A DNA stretch of 64,000 nucleotides from Anabaena sp. UHCC 0187. Its GTDB lineage: Bacteria > Cyanobacteriota > Cyanobacteriia > Cyanobacteriales > Nostocaceae. The stretch lies in assembly GCF_009712035.1 (NCBI RefSeq), contig NZ_VILB01000014.1:88086-152085 (forward strand), given 5' to 3'. A model generated the notes under the pieces. The model did no database searches and was not told the DNA's origin. It was given only the letters and a program-made list of their open reading frames with translations. This document shows, piece after piece, positions 1 through 14,575 of the stretch (its first letter is position 1; every line of letters starts with the position of its first letter). Position numbers and translations under genes: made by a program.

Positions 1-290
1 GTGGATGTTGCTTGGGGGTTATGAAAGCGAAAACCGCCACCGGTCAAATCTTCTGAATAATCTACTGACAACCCATTGATGTAATTTAGGGTTTCTGGGT
101 CTATAACTACACGAATATCATGCAAGTCTAAAACCTGATCTTGAGATGTTACTGTGGCATCAAAAGCCAGATCGTAAAACCAATCAGCACAGCCCCCAGA
201 TTTTACCCGCAAGCGAAATAAGATATTTGATGGTTGTTTAGATTTTAAGCGCCCGATCTCATTAATGGCTGCTGGACTCAAATGAATCAT
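1..290 (-). CDS. IscA/SufA/HesB-type iron-sulfur assembly protein (3' end cut by window edge)
   Basis: The reading frame starts at an ATG at 290 and runs off the left edge of the window, so only about 96 N-terminal residues are present. The protein begins MIHLSPAAINEIGRLK and carries the first conserved cysteine (about residue 34) in the context SGGCADWFYDLAFD, followed by the A-type carrier pattern DYSEDLTGGGFRFHNPQA. The C-terminal CGCG motif that would complete the cluster-binding cysteines lies beyond the window. Proteins of this family carry or deliver Fe-S clusters to apo-proteins in the cytosol. The exact subfamily (IscA, SufA or HesB-like) cannot be decided from the fragment. The shape of the gene upstream of the truncation is normal, so the truncation is only the edge of the window. 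Confidence 0.85.
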   Translation of the reverse strand, partial: MIHLSPAAINEIGRLKSKQPSNILFRLRVKSGGCADWFYDLAFDATVTSQDQVLDLHDIRVVIDPETLNYINGLSVDYSEDLTGGGFRFHNPQATS

Positions 291-301
291 GGAATTTTTT
301 T

Positions 302-423
302 ATTAGTCAGTGGTCAGTGGTCGGTTGTCAGTGGTCAGTTGTCAGTTGTCAGTGGTCGGTTGTCAGTTGTCAGAAAGAATAGAATTTCTCCCCTGCTCCC
401 TGCTCCCTGCCCCCTACTCCCCT
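302..423. repeat. Heptanucleotide STRR tract (GTCAGTG/GTCAGTT family) plus CTCCCTG heptamers
   Basis: Positions 306-373 are about ten tandem copies of a degenerate 7-mer (gtcagtg, gtcagtt, gtcggtt). It is followed at about 390-423 by a second 7-mer family (ctccctg, ccccctg). Both are typical short tandemly repeated repeats of heterocystous cyanobacteria. The tract fills the space between the iscA-like gene start and the 3' end of the cupin gene. Confidence 0.9.
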
Positions 424-425
424 GC

Positions 426-845
426 CTATTTTTCCGAACGGGCATAGTCATCTTGATAGCGAATAATATCATCTTCTCCGAGATATTCGCCATTTTGGAC
501 TTCAATCAAAACCAAGGGAATCACACCGGGATTTTCTAAGCGATGGGTTGTACATTGGGGGACATAGGTTGATTGATTATTACTTAATAAAATTTCTTGC
601 TCACCACAAACTACTTTAGCTGTACCGGAAACAACAATCCAGTGTTCACTGCGGTGGTGGTGCATTTGTAAACTAAGGCGATGTCCAGGCTTGACTTCAA
701 TTCGCTTAATTTTATATCCGCGCCCTTCTTCCAAGACTGTGAAAGAACCCCAAGGACGTAATTCACCAGCAATAACACTTTTAGAATTAATTGTTGGTTG
801 TAGAGTCAGAGTATTATTTGGGGCAGTTTCTGATACTTTAGCCAT
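426..845 (-). CDS. Cupin protein of the mannose-6-phosphate isomerase type II C-terminal family
   Basis: A single-domain cupin of 139 residues. It matches the C-terminal phosphomannose isomerase domain that in ManC/AlgA is fused to a GDP-mannose pyrophosphorylase; here it stands alone. Visible signatures are RPWGSF near residue 30, the metal-binding stretch QMHHHRSEHWIVVSG near residues 60-74, and the ending GEYLGEDDIIRYQDDY. Family knowledge suggests interconversion of mannose-6-phosphate and fructose-6-phosphate, feeding GDP-mannose for glycan synthesis; this is inference. I prefer the start at 845 (MAKVSE), because it has GAGGT five bases upstream, over the ATG at 866, which has no ribosome binding site. 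Confidence 0.85.
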   Translation of the reverse strand: MAKVSETAPNNTLTLQPTINSKSVIAGELRPWGSFTVLEEGRGYKIKRIEVKPGHRLSLQMHHHRSEHWIVVSGTAKVVCGEQEILLSNNQSTYVPQCTTHRLENPGVIPLVLIEVQNGEYLGEDDIIRYQDDYARSEK

Positions 846-1086
846 AGTTACCTCAGATGGAGACATAACAAACCCGTTTTTTAGTTTGAACAGTTGATGG
901 AAAAGGGGCGAAATTTAGCCACCTTGATCAAGATAGCAAAACTCACCATTGACTGGTAAAATTTCTTGCTTAAACTGATGTGTCTACACAAAGTCTTCAT
1001 CAAAAAAATGAAGACTTGTTCTCAACTTCAAAATTGACAAATGACAAAATCTGATTTAACGAGAGTGCTTTCTCCGAACTCCGACT

Positions 1087-2943
1087 TTAAGGTTTGACAG
1101 ACTTGGATTCTAGAAAAATTCCAATACCGTTGTGAACACGAGCCGCAGTATTGGGAGAACGGTCAAGTAACTGACCGCCTAAATAAAGACTGGTAGAACT
1201 ACCACCATCTAAATTTAGAGCATTGACACAACCCATTGCTTGCATTAATTGTGCTTGTTCCGCCAAGGTTGGGCCCCCACCCCCAGCCCGATTATGTACA
1301 GCAGCAATCATTAGATTACCTGTGGAGGTGGTACAAATACTACTGCGAACTGCTTGACCTTTCATAAAAGTGGGCTGGAATTTTTCTGCTAGTCCGTCCA
1401 AGACTATTTGCCGATTTTGGACTAACAGGGGACCTGCACCAATAATATGGGGGTAGCGACTAAATTCAGGTGTGGTAGTGGTGCTGGTAAGGGAAACTTT
1501 TGTGCCAATGGGTAATTGTGGGGTTTGACTACGGAAGGTGAGGAGATAACCATTTTGGGGAATAGGAATAGCAGTTATACCACTTTTACCACCGGCTAAC
1601 TGATTGGTTACTTGATTATTTTCGACAACCACTATAGTTTCATTATCAGCTAGGGGTGTATAAGTATTTCCCCATGCTGGAGTATAACGAGCGATACCGC
1701 GTTGGACGTAGCCAGTATTGAGAAAGAGAATGGGTAAATGCTGATTATTGTTGGTAATTAGGGTTTCTGTCAGGGTGAGCCGACCAAAATAAAATTGTCC
1801 GTTATTATTCCAAGCGATCGCTCCTCGGTTGAGAATTGGACCGGATATCCACTGATTATCTCGCCGAATTGCGCCTAAAGGTAATCTATTATTGCGGTTA
1901 AAATAACCACCATTAATTGCGGCTACTGCTAAGTAATTTTGAGCAGTTTGGATTAAAGGCGCAGTACCAGTGAGTGTTTGCGGGTTCGTGACTATGGGTT
2001 TAAGTGTTAATCCCACAGCACGGGGGTTAATATCTAACCAAACCACGGGAAAGCGATCTGTTCCTAAAGTTACCAACTGCTGTCGCCATTGTAATCCCTG
2101 CGCCCAGGCAATACTCCTTTCTAGCAAAGCTTCAGGTTGAATATCAATAACTAAGCGATTTGGTTGGGGAATAGTGCTAACTTGTACAGACTGACCAAAG
2201 GGAACACTCAACCGGATAATTGTTTGATTGTTAACTACTTCCACTTTTTGAATTATTGATGCGGGGACTGGTGGTGTAGTAGGTTGAGAATTATAGCGTT
2301 GCAGTAAAGCTGGATCAGCAATACCATCTAAGGTGACTGTCCATTCTCGGTTGGGTGGTGTGGTAGATTTGGGGATAATCTCATCAGGATCTACTACTTT
2401 TTTGACTGGTAACTCTTGTCGAACCTGCCAAGGTGTGGCCATATCTAAATCGAGAACAACTCTATCTCCTGTGGGTTGTTTACCCAGACGGATATTTTTG
2501 AGTTGGGAAGGGGGAGTAGAAATTACCAAGGTATTACCCTTAGCTTGGATTTGCCATTTACCTCTTTGAGCTAATTGAGTAATATCTAAATAGCGATATC
2601 CTCCGCTGAGATTGGTGTTGAGAATGAGGGGATTTGTCAAGCCAGAAAACCACTGTATTGGTTGTTTACTAGGATTACTACTATTGAGTAAATCTATCCC
2701 CATTAATTGCTTAATTGCGCCATCACTAAGATAAGTTTGTCCTTGAGCGGTGGTTGCTCTTGGCTGTAACCATGCTCCCGGTAAAGTCCGACCATTGAGA
2801 ATAATTTGATTACCAGCACTAATGGAAGTGGAAACGGGAGTTGGTAAACTAGGAACATCTTGAGCTATTGCCCGATAAGTAGCAGTCAAACACAGTCCTG
2901 TTGACAGTAGCGATAACACAGAATTCATTATTTTCAAGATCAT
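1087..2943 (-). CDS. Exported phosphodiester glycosidase (NAGPA-like) family protein
   Basis: A 618-residue protein with an N-terminal signal peptide (about residues 1-28, ending ATYRAIAQ). An N-terminal half of about 300 residues resembles AMIN/copper-amine-oxidase-N-like beta domains and contains a repeated LRNP-type pattern of short strands. The C-terminal half is the NAGPA domain, with AAINGGYFNR near residue 340 and the hallmark VNALNLDGGSSTSLYL near residue 580. Members are thought to act on phosphodiester-linked sugars in the periplasm or cell wall. Two in-frame ATGs (2943 and 2928) compete; neither has a strong ribosome binding site, and the longer form gives the better signal peptide. 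It is a single gene, with no clear operon partner. Confidence 0.85.
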   Translation of the reverse strand: MILKIMNSVLSLLSTGLCLTATYRAIAQDVPSLPTPVSTSISAGNQIILNGRTLPGAWLQPRATTAQGQTYLSDGAIKQLMGIDLLNSSNPSKQPIQWFSGLTNPLILNTNLSGGYRYLDITQLAQRGKWQIQAKGNTLVISTPPSQLKNIRLGKQPTGDRVVLDLDMATPWQVRQELPVKKVVDPDEIIPKSTTPPNREWTVTLDGIADPALLQRYNSQPTTPPVPASIIQKVEVVNNQTIIRLSVPFGQSVQVSTIPQPNRLVIDIQPEALLERSIAWAQGLQWRQQLVTLGTDRFPVVWLDINPRAVGLTLKPIVTNPQTLTGTAPLIQTAQNYLAVAAINGGYFNRNNRLPLGAIRRDNQWISGPILNRGAIAWNNNGQFYFGRLTLTETLITNNNQHLPILFLNTGYVQRGIARYTPAWGNTYTPLADNETIVVVENNQVTNQLAGGKSGITAIPIPQNGYLLTFRSQTPQLPIGTKVSLTSTTTTPEFSRYPHIIGAGPLLVQNRQIVLDGLAEKFQPTFMKGQAVRSSICTTSTGNLMIAAVHNRAGGGGPTLAEQAQLMQAMGCVNALNLDGGSSTSLYLGGQLLDRSPNTAARVHNGIGIFLESKSVKP

Positions 2944-3784
2944 TGACTCGGTATTTTTGAACGTGATTATGCAAAACCCAGCCTAACGAAAATTTATCAG
3001 AAAATTTAAAAAATAATTACCTTTTTTAGAAATAATCGTGATAATATCTATATTGGGTTTTTGTCTCTTATTCAGAGTAGTAAACAATTATCATGCTAAA
3101 AATACTAGCCTTAATTGTTTTAAATAATACAAAATACTAATAGACTATAATCATAGTCTAAGTATTGAAGCTGAAATTCGCGCATTCCACCCAATCTCTA
3201 AAGTTTTGGATTTTGGATTAGGGGTTTAAATCTAAAATTCCTGTGGTGGCTCATGAATAAACAGCCAAAATATAGGCAAAAACAGTATATTTTAGGAATT
3301 GTCACATGGGCATATAGTAAAAATAGGCTAATTTTGTGGCTGCACGTAGAAAAATTGCGGCTGTTAGGACAGTAAAGTGTGATAGCGTGGCGTTTAGCCA
3401 TAGTTGAGATCAGATTGCAGATAAGCCAAAAATAGGTCATACCTCAAGTTTTTGATCTGCAAACAGGCAATCATTAAAACAGCTTCACAATGTACAGTAG
3501 AATTCTGATAGCCCAGTATGGTGTAAGCCATCAGCAAAAAAACTGCAAACTTCAAAAACCGTTAGATTTACAGGTTCTTCTGGATTAGGGTAGTTTGTTT
3601 TTACAGGGCAGTAAACAAATAAAAAATAGATAGGCATTGGTAGCACAGCTTTGGCTAAATGTCAAGCTATAATTGTTATCCCTAAACTTTGGTAATTATG
3701 TATTTTTATCCAGTGCCAAAACTGAGAAAATTTCCCTCTAGCAGTAATAACAACATCTGTACCTCAACATTTCAGGAATAGAGT
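2944..3784. other. Non-coding leader region between the glycosidase gene and glsF
   Basis: 841 bases without a credible gene, AT-rich. It must hold the divergent promoters of the glycosidase gene and glsF. An 8-bp perfect inverted repeat with a 4-nt loop (tagactat...atagtcta) lies near 3141-3160. I see no clear consensus NtcA site. Confidence 0.6.
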
Positions 3785-8470
<4,686 letters not shown>

Positions 8471-8471
8471 T

Positions 8472-8652
8472 TTGTCTGAATCAGGATTTACAGGATTTAA
8501 TTAAATACTTTGTTTGTATTTATCCTGTTCATCCTTTAATTCTTTTTTGTCTGAATCAGGATTTACAGGATTTGAAGATTTACAGGATTTAATTAAATAC
8601 TTTGTTTGTATTTATCCTGTTCATCCTTTAATCGGTGGTTATCCTGATTCTG
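8472..8652. repeat. Two direct copies of a TGAATCAGGATTTACAGG-type intergenic repeat
   Basis: Copy A (about 8472-8540) and copy B (about 8546-8632) are nearly identical over about 70 bases; copy B carries a short internal duplication. The element ends with atcctgattc at 8641-8650, the inverse complement of the gaatcaggat at the start of each copy, so each unit can fold into a long hairpin. The tract lies directly after glsF and before the convergent deacetylase gene, where it could act as a bidirectional terminator. The same repeat family recurs around the 3' end of miaA. Confidence 0.85.
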
Positions 8653-8662
8653 ATATTTTTCT

Positions 8663-9592
8663 TTAAGGTTTCGGTTTCTTAGTTTTCTGAGCTTTTTGGG
8701 CAACTAAGTGTGGATATTGATCTTGCATTTCTAAAAGTTCGGGAACAGTGACAAATTCATAACCTTGTTTACGGAACTTGCTAATAATTTCTGGTAAAGC
8801 TGTGACAGTATGAGAACGATCACCACCACCATCGTGCATTAACACAATTCCACCTGGTTTAGCTTCCCTGAATATATTGTTAATTAATCTTGGTATACCA
8901 GGACGAGCATAGTCCATGGAATCAGCCGACCACATAATAACAGCATATTTATTGCTTTTAGCGTAAGCAGCTACTCCGTTACTCATAATCCCTCCTGGTG
9001 GACGGAATAGACTGGTTTTCACCCCTGTAGTTTGATAAATGATGTCTGATGTATTAGCAACTTCGTAAGCTGCCGCTTGGGCATTCATGTGATGATACCA
9101 GTGATGCCAAGTATGGTTAGCAATTACATGACCATCTGTAACTACCCGCTTTGTTAAGTCAGGATAATTCTTGACATTTTGGCCAACCACAAAAAATGTG
9201 CCTTTGATATTATTTTTTTTGAGAATATCTAATACTTTTGCGGTACTACTAGGCCAAGGCCCATCATCAAACGTTAGGGCAATCACTTTTTTTTCTGGGG
9301 GAAGTTTAGCTTCGCTAATCACAACCCCTTGAAAGTTAGATGGTACATCGGTAGCAAACCCTTTGGCTTGTGCTTCTTGTTGCCAACTGGTGAGCATTTC
9401 TGTTTTAAACTGCTCTAACCGCTGCTGAGTTTTGACATTAGCAGCATTATCTTTATTTTTGACACTGACACTTTGAGCATCAGAGGTATTAGTTTTGAAC
9501 AGGATCATTAAAGCAATACTTAAAGTGCCTGCGAGGCCAAGGATTACAATTAATATTCCCTGCGTCCCAAAAAATGACTTATTATTTTCCAC
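8663..9592 (-). CDS. Membrane-anchored polysaccharide deacetylase (NodB-homology, CE4)
   Basis: 309 residues: one N-terminal membrane segment (about 13-33), a short charged linker, then the NodB domain from about residue 103. Catalytic motifs are complete: TFDDGP with Asp109/Asp110, the metal-binding pair His160 and His164 (HTWHH), RPPGG near residue 198, and HDGGGDRS near 253. Family members remove N-acetyl groups from peptidoglycan, chitin-like or other polysaccharides outside the cytoplasmic membrane; the substrate here is not known. The start is a GTG at 9592, supported by AAGGAG seven bases upstream. Confidence 0.9.
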   Translation of the reverse strand: MENNKSFFGTQGILIVILGLAGTLSIALMILFKTNTSDAQSVSVKNKDNAANVKTQQRLEQFKTEMLTSWQQEAQAKGFATDVPSNFQGVVISEAKLPPEKKVIALTFDDGPWPSSTAKVLDILKKNNIKGTFFVVGQNVKNYPDLTKRVVTDGHVIANHTWHHWYHHMNAQAAAYEVANTSDIIYQTTGVKTSLFRPPGGIMSNGVAAYAKSNKYAVIMWSADSMDYARPGIPRLINNIFREAKPGGIVLMHDGGGDRSHTVTALPEIISKFRKQGYEFVTVPELLEMQDQYPHLVAQKAQKTKKPKP

Positions 9593-9970
9593 AGCGTAAC
9601 TCCTTCAAGGGGTGAGCAACCAATGATGGCAGTGATGGCTCTGACGGTAGGTTATAACACATTTTGCTATAGTATTGAAATTGTTAGCTATGTTCTGAAC
9701 TATGGGTTACTTGAATATTCATGTATATTTTACTGCTTCGATTCATGGGTTACTTTTAAGTAAAAAGTTATTTTTTCCTCAATGCTATGAAATAGTTAGA
9801 TAATAATTAACTGAATATAGTTTCCCACTTATGAATGATATTTGGTAGTTACAGTAGCTACGGTTCTAACCTGGAGCGGAGATATTTTTATCACCAATTC
9901 ATGACTTTTTATTAGTAGTAATTGAAGAAACTGAATTTAGCCAGTAAAATTAGCTTTTTTTGTCCGAATT
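9593..9970. other. Non-coding, AT-rich spacer
   Basis: 378 bases upstream of the deacetylase gene and downstream of the small membrane protein gene. It should contain the deacetylase promoter; I see no gene, repeat or RNA in it. Confidence 0.5.
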
Positions 9971-10339
9971 TTATTTTCTCCAAACAACTAAGATCACACC
10001 TGTAACAATCAAACCTAGTCCACAAACACGGGTTAGAGAAATAGATTCTTTTAAAACAAAATACCCCAAAAGTACGGAAAATATATAACCAATTGATACA
10101 GCAGGAGCAGCCACACTCAGATTAACTCTTGTGAGTAGAAGAATATAAGCTATAGCACCAACGCCATAACACGCTAGTCCTAATAAAAGTTCCGATGTAG
10201 TTATAATGCTGAGAATATGACTGACTACGTTACTTGTATCAACTTTTCCTAATTTTATCGCTCCCATTTTCAAAAAAAACTGTCCAGCGATACTTATGAG
10301 GACTGAGATTAGCAGTAAACCAAATTCTTGTAATGACAC
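9971..10339 (-). CDS. Small four-helix membrane transporter of the EamA/SMR type
   Basis: 122 residues with four predicted transmembrane helices (about 5-22, 45-68, 72-95, 100-118). The patterns GQFFLKMGAI, APAVSIGYIFSVLLGYFVLKESIS and a final GVILVVWRK resemble small multidrug resistance and EamA half-size proteins. Such proteins include the ArnE/ArnF-type flippase subunits that move lipid-linked sugars. Its position near a cluster of lipid-linked-sugar glycosyltransferases makes a flippase-like role attractive, but this is inference. No ribosome binding site stronger than GGAAAG before the ATG. Confidence 0.75.
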   Translation of the reverse strand: MSLQEFGLLLISVLISIAGQFFLKMGAIKLGKVDTSNVVSHILSIITTSELLLGLACYGVGAIAYILLLTRVNLSVAAPAVSIGYIFSVLLGYFVLKESISLTRVCGLGLIVTGVILVVWRK

Positions 10340-10437
10340 GGAAAGTTCCTTTGTATAGTCCAGTTAGATTTTTGCATAAATTGTCAATAATTTAGTATAA
10401 ATTTAAGTTGCTTGGTGAAATTTAATGAGCAAATACC

Positions 10438-10468
10438 ATCCCGCACTATATCATGTTTAGTGCGGGAT
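10438..10468 (-). terminator. Hairpin downstream of dxr
   Basis: An 11-bp perfect stem (atcccgcacta / tagtgcgggat) with a 9-nt loop begins 12 bases after the dxr stop codon. There is no strong T-run on the minus strand, so it is a candidate terminator or 3'-end stabiliser. Confidence 0.5.
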
Positions 10469-10479
10469 TATCCTAATTT

Positions 10480-11676
10480 TTAACCAACAGAAATTATCTG
10501 TGGCTGAGTTGCTACCTTTTCCATGGCTGTGAAAACTTCTTGTCTAGCCCATTTATCTGCTGCCAAAATGTCATCTAATGTAGGATTTTGTGTGTGATCA
10601 TTTTGATGGCGATCGCACACAAATTCGATACACTTGGGAATATCCAAATAGTGAATTTTCTCATCTAAAAATAATGCCACAACTTGCTCATTTGCCGCAT
10701 TTAATACTGCCGGCATAGAACCACCAGCCCTACCAGCAGCATAAGCTAAACGCATACAAGGATATTTTTGATGATCTGGTTCACGGAAAGTTAAATCACC
10801 AGATTTTACTAAATTCAATCTTTCCCAATTAGTGTAAATTCGCTCCGGCCAAGATAAAGCATAAAGCAAAGGTAAACGCATATCTGGCCAACCAAGTTGG
10901 GCTAAAACTGAAGTATCTTGTAATTCTATTAACGAGTGAATAATACTTTGAGGATGAATGACAATTTCGATGTTGTCATAATCTACCCCAAATAAATAAT
11001 GAGCTTCAATTACTTCCAAACCCTTATTCATTAAGGTTGCCGAATCTACCGTGATTTTTCGCCCCATTGACCAGTTAGGATGTTTAATAGCATCAGCAAC
11101 CTTTACCTCTGGTAATTTTTCCACAGCCCAATCTCGGAAAGCACCACCGGAAGCGGTAAGTAATATCTTTCTTAAACCATCTTTAGGAACACCCTGGAGA
11201 CACTGAAAAATAGCGGAATGCTCAGAATCTGCTGGTAATAATTTCACCCCGTGTTTTTCCACCAAAGGTAACACCACAGGAGCACCGGCAATAAGAGTTT
11301 CTTTGTTTGCTAAAGCTATATCTTTACCCGCTTCAATAGCGGCAATGGTCGGTAATAAACCTGCACAACCAACAATACCAGTTACAACTGTTTGAGAATC
11401 GCCATACCTGGCAACTTCTATGACTCCTGCTTCCCCACCTAGTAAAATAGGTTGAGGATTTAAGTCTTTGATGGCTTCTTTGAGTTCTGATAATTTTTCA
11501 GCGGCAGAAATGGCGGCGATTTGGGGACGAAACTGGCGAATTTGCGCCGCAAATAGCTCCACATTTCGTCCAGCAGCTAATCCAACGATGCGGAATTTAT
11601 CGGGGTGTTCAGAGACGATATCTAAGGTTTGAGTACCAATTGAGCCAGTAGAACCCAGTAAAGTAATAGCTTTCAC
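10480..11676 (-). CDS. dxr: 1-deoxy-D-xylulose 5-phosphate reductoisomerase
   Basis: 398 residues, the normal length for DXR (IspC), which makes 2-C-methyl-D-erythritol 4-phosphate in the plastid-type MEP isoprenoid pathway using NADPH. The N-terminal nucleotide motif [13 protein letters not shown] is at residues 8-20, followed by [11 protein letters not shown], the metal/substrate residues in [14 protein letters not shown] near 150, and the conserved [19 protein letters not shown] near 205-223. It feeds carotenoid and phytyl synthesis; the CrtO-like gene is elsewhere in this window. Single gene, minus strand. Confidence 0.97.
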   Translation of the reverse strand: MKAITLLGSTGSIGTQTLDIVSEHPDKFRIVGLAAGRNVELFAAQIRQFRPQIAAISAAEKLSELKEAIKDLNPQPILLGGEAGVIEVARYGDSQTVVTGIVGCAGLLPTIAAIEAGKDIALANKETLIAGAPVVLPLVEKHGVKLLPADSEHSAIFQCLQGVPKDGLRKILLTASGGAFRDWAVEKLPEVKVADAIKHPNWSMGRKITVDSATLMNKGLEVIEAHYLFGVDYDNIEIVIHPQSIIHSLIELQDTSVLAQLGWPDMRLPLLYALSWPERIYTNWERLNLVKSGDLTFREPDHQKYPCMRLAYAAGRAGGSMPAVLNAANEQVVALFLDEKIHYLDIPKCIEFVCDRHQNDHTQNPTLDDILAADKWARQEVFTAMEKVATQPQIISVG

Positions 11677-11853
11677 AATTATTTAAGAATTAACAGATAA
11701 TTTCAACTATAAATGGCTTGGGACTCATTGATAAGAGGAATTCCCACAATAAATTAACTCCAATCAAAACTTTTGCTATTTTCGCCATAAATGCGTAACA
11801 TTACTTAAAACTAACATTGTCATGACCTCAGAGTCAGAGAAAAACAAAAGCCT

Positions 11854-13155
11854 ATGGTTAAAGCGCAAATGGCTATCACCAAATTTATCTGGACAGACGA
11901 TTTCTTATTTCCTGCGTCTATGTGGCTGGTAAGTCGCATATTTATTTGGACTGCTATGTTGCTGATTGCCCCCAATTTACCAGCATTACAAGATGGCATT
12001 ACGCCTCATTTTGGCTGGGGAATTTTTGATGCTTGGGATAGTGTCCATTATCGAGCAATATCCACTGAAGGTTATGAATTTATTGATGATGGGAAGCAAC
12101 ATAATTTAGCATTTTTTCCCCTATTTCCTGTCAGTATTTCTATCTTCATGAAGTTCGGTTTTTCCTTTGAAATAGCCGGATTAATCATCAATAATTTGGC
12201 ATTTCTAGGAACACTTTATTGCTTATATTCTTGGATAAAAAAACAATGTGGCATCAGTGCAGCCCATTGGACAATTGCTGTCATGGCTTACTGTCCCATG
12301 TCTTTATTCACAGGAGTAATTTACACAGAAGGTTTGTATTTGTTATTGAGTACAATGGCTTTACGTGCCTTTGATCAAAAACAATATGTTTGGACAGCAA
12401 TTTGTGGGGCAATGGCAACAGCGACACGTCCCACAGGCATGGCATTAATTCCCGCATTTTTAATTACTGCTTGGAAACAAAATAAACCACCAATTGCCTA
12501 TATTGCAGGTTTATTATCTGCTACAGGGTTGTTAATATTTAGTGTGTATTGTAAGTTAAATTTTAATGATTTTTTAGCCTTTATCGCTGCACAAAAAGGA
12601 TGGCGGCCTTCCTTCGGTTTTGATTGGGAAGGTTGGTTAAATATGTTTATGCAAATTCCCTTTGGCAACAATTGGCATTTTGGTTGGGTCGAGAATGATG
12701 AAGGTGGAATTAAAGACCTTTGGTATCCGCTATTCTTTGGTCTAATTGTGATGAGTTCTTTTTGTTTATTATATTGGCGAAAATATTTCAATCCATTGAT
12801 ATTATATACTGGTTATGGGATAATTATATTATCATTAATAATTGCCGATCAGGGATTAATAAATAATTTACTGAATGTATCTATGATATTAGGTAGTACC
12901 TACCTTTTATGGTATTTCCGTCAGCAACTAACTCCAGTTATGGTAGCTTATGGTTTTTGTGGTATTGGTTTACTTTTAGCCTCTGGTGGCACAATTTCTT
13001 TAAGTCGTCTTGCTTATGGAATTGTCCCTTTGAGTGCAGCTATTGGTGTCTGCTTATCTCGTTATCCGCGTCAAGCTTATTTAGTTATGGGTTTGTTTAT
13101 CACTTTACTTGGTAAATTAGCAATAGGTTTTGCTCAAGAAATTTGGGTAGGATAG
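11854..13155 (+). CDS. PIG-V-like membrane mannosyltransferase family protein
   Basis: A 433-residue polytopic membrane protein with about ten hydrophobic helices. The first extracytoplasmic loop has the pattern FDAWDSVHYRAISTEGYEF followed by NLAFFPLFPVSI, the WDxxHY...FFPLxP signature of GPI mannosyltransferase 2 (PIG-V)-like enzymes that use lipid-linked mannose donors. A second relative lies at 17837-19234 with WDVEHYATMA and FYPLWPF. The acceptor is unknown; a role in cell-envelope glycan or glycolipid synthesis is inferred. An alternative start is the ATG at 11869 (MAITKF). The gene starts divergently from dxr. Confidence 0.75.
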   Translation: MVKAQMAITKFIWTDDFLFPASMWLVSRIFIWTAMLLIAPNLPALQDGITPHFGWGIFDAWDSVHYRAISTEGYEFIDDGKQHNLAFFPLFPVSISIFMKFGFSFEIAGLIINNLAFLGTLYCLYSWIKKQCGISAAHWTIAVMAYCPMSLFTGVIYTEGLYLLLSTMALRAFDQKQYVWTAICGAMATATRPTGMALIPAFLITAWKQNKPPIAYIAGLLSATGLLIFSVYCKLNFNDFLAFIAAQKGWRPSFGFDWEGWLNMFMQIPFGNNWHFGWVENDEGGIKDLWYPLFFGLIVMSSFCLLYWRKYFNPLILYTGYGIIILSLIIADQGLINNLLNVSMILGSTYLLWYFRQQLTPVMVAYGFCGIGLLLASGGTISLSRLAYGIVPLSAAIGVCLSRYPRQAYLVMGLFITLLGKLAIGFAQEIWVG

Positions 13156-13360
13156 GGGAGATATTTAAAGTTGAAAAGATCAAGATGTAGAATTTTCGAC
13201 TGCCGATTTTATGTTAGGAAATTCAACTTTATTATATAAATCTTGTAAGGAAATCTCAAAAGGTACTGTTACCAGAGATATGTTTTGATCTTCTTCATCT
13301 TAGAGAAGTCGGGGATCTGAAACTCTCGACAATTTAGTAAATACAAACTTAAAATTAATT

Positions 13361-14575
13361 ATGTTACATTTGTCTCAAAAAAAATGCAGAGAATACTTGA
13401 TTTATTTTGCTCCAGTAATTTTATTAGTTTATTTAATTTTAGAATCATATCAAATAGATTTTAGAGTTTTTTATGTGGCTGGCAAATCCGTACTATACCA
13501 TTTAGATCCTTATTTAAATCAAGTTTCAAAATTTCCTGAACTATACGTACCAGTTAACGCCCATGATGCACCTACATCTGGCTTTATTTATCCACCTTTC
13601 GCTGCTTTAATTTTTGCACCTTTAGGGCTTTTTCCCTATGCAATAGCTAAAATGATTTTTAGTCTAATAATGATTTTTATTTTGATTATTCTGAGTTTTC
13701 ATTTTCTGCAAAAAAGTCAATTTAAACTTCCGGGAGAAGCTATTTTATTTATCATGTGTAGTTTTCCTATATTTGCAACATTTGAAAGAGGTCAAATTGA
13801 TATTTTAGTTCTTTATTTAACATTTTTATCTTTTGATTTATTTCAAAATAGAAATAAAAAATTAATTTTACCGGCATCTTTGCTTTTAGCTACAAGTAGC
13901 TGTATTAAAATTTTTCCCATAGTAACATTGATTTATTATCTATTTAATAAGAAATTTAATTTTTTATTTTGGGGAATATTATCTACATTGATATTATTTT
14001 TTGTTCCTTTAATATATTTTGATGTTTCTGTTTATCAGCACTTTTTTCAAGTCATCTTACCAAATTTATTTGGAGAAATTACAACTTCAGAACCAATCAA
14101 TACTCATGGACAAAACGTAATTAATAATCTGGTGATTTCTTTGGAAAGTACAGGTTTAATGGCGAGTCGTAATCTTTCTAATGGTTATATGAACCCATTT
14201 TTAAAAAATAATGCTATTGGTGCATTTTTGTTAGGTTTATTATCCATTATATTACTATTAATAGTTAACCGTAAAAATAGCCAAGAGTATCAATTTTATG
14301 CAATTTTAAATACTATTAACTTATTTAATCCTAGAGCATGGATTATGGGATTAGTCTGGTATTTTCCCATCTTCTTAATTTTATATCCTCAAGTTAATAA
14401 ATTGGGTAGATTTGTAATTTTAATACCGATATTTATGCCGCCATTTACAAATACCAATGCAATTTTAGCCTTTGTCATTACTTTATTATTTTCTATATCT
14501 TTGAAAAATGCCAAGTTAGGAAAATATTTATTTAAACAGGAATACCTCAATAAAGCCGATGAAATTACAATATAA
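13361..14575 (+). CDS. Glycosyltransferase family 87 (DUF2029) membrane mannosyltransferase
   Basis: A 404-residue protein with about ten transmembrane helices. The N-terminal region contains VFYVAGKSVLYHLDPYLN and GFIYPPFAALIFAPL, typical of GT87/DUF2029 enzymes that use polyprenol-phosphate mannose donors (related to PimE of mycobacteria). The donor and acceptor in cyanobacteria are not known. The 3' end overlaps the convergent methyltransferase-GT2 gene by 11 bases. Codon use is very AT-rich compared with dxr, as for the whole glycosyltransferase group. Confidence 0.8.
   Translation: MLHLSQKKCREYLIYFAPVILLVYLILESYQIDFRVFYVAGKSVLYHLDPYLNQVSKFPELYVPVNAHDAPTSGFIYPPFAALIFAPLGLFPYAIAKMIFSLIMIFILIILSFHFLQKSQFKLPGEAILFIMCSFPIFATFERGQIDILVLYLTFLSFDLFQNRNKKLILPASLLLATSSCIKIFPIVTLIYYLFNKKFNFLFWGILSTLILFFVPLIYFDVSVYQHFFQVILPNLFGEITTSEPINTHGQNVINNLVISLESTGLMASRNLSNGYMNPFLKNNAIGAFLLGLLSIILLLIVNRKNSQEYQFYAILNTINLFNPRAWIMGLVWYFPIFLILYPQVNKLGRFVILIPIFMPPFTNTNAILAFVITLLFSISLKNAKLGKYLFKQEYLNKADEITI

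Noticed and set aside
300-375. Regular short repeats that resemble a CRISPR array
   Set aside because: Units are 7 bp in tandem with no spacers; they are STRRs, not CRISPR.
282-539. Plus-strand frame through the STRR and cupin 3' end
   Set aside because: It translates the repeat and overlaps a well supported gene on the other strand.
3198-3440. 80-residue reading frame on the minus strand in the glsF leader
   Set aside because: No ribosome binding site, unusual composition and position inside a non-coding leader; likely chance.
3590-3605. GTA...TAC sequence upstream of glsF, as a possible NtcA site
   Set aside because: Spacing is nine bases instead of eight, and there is no clear -10 box downstream, so not counted.
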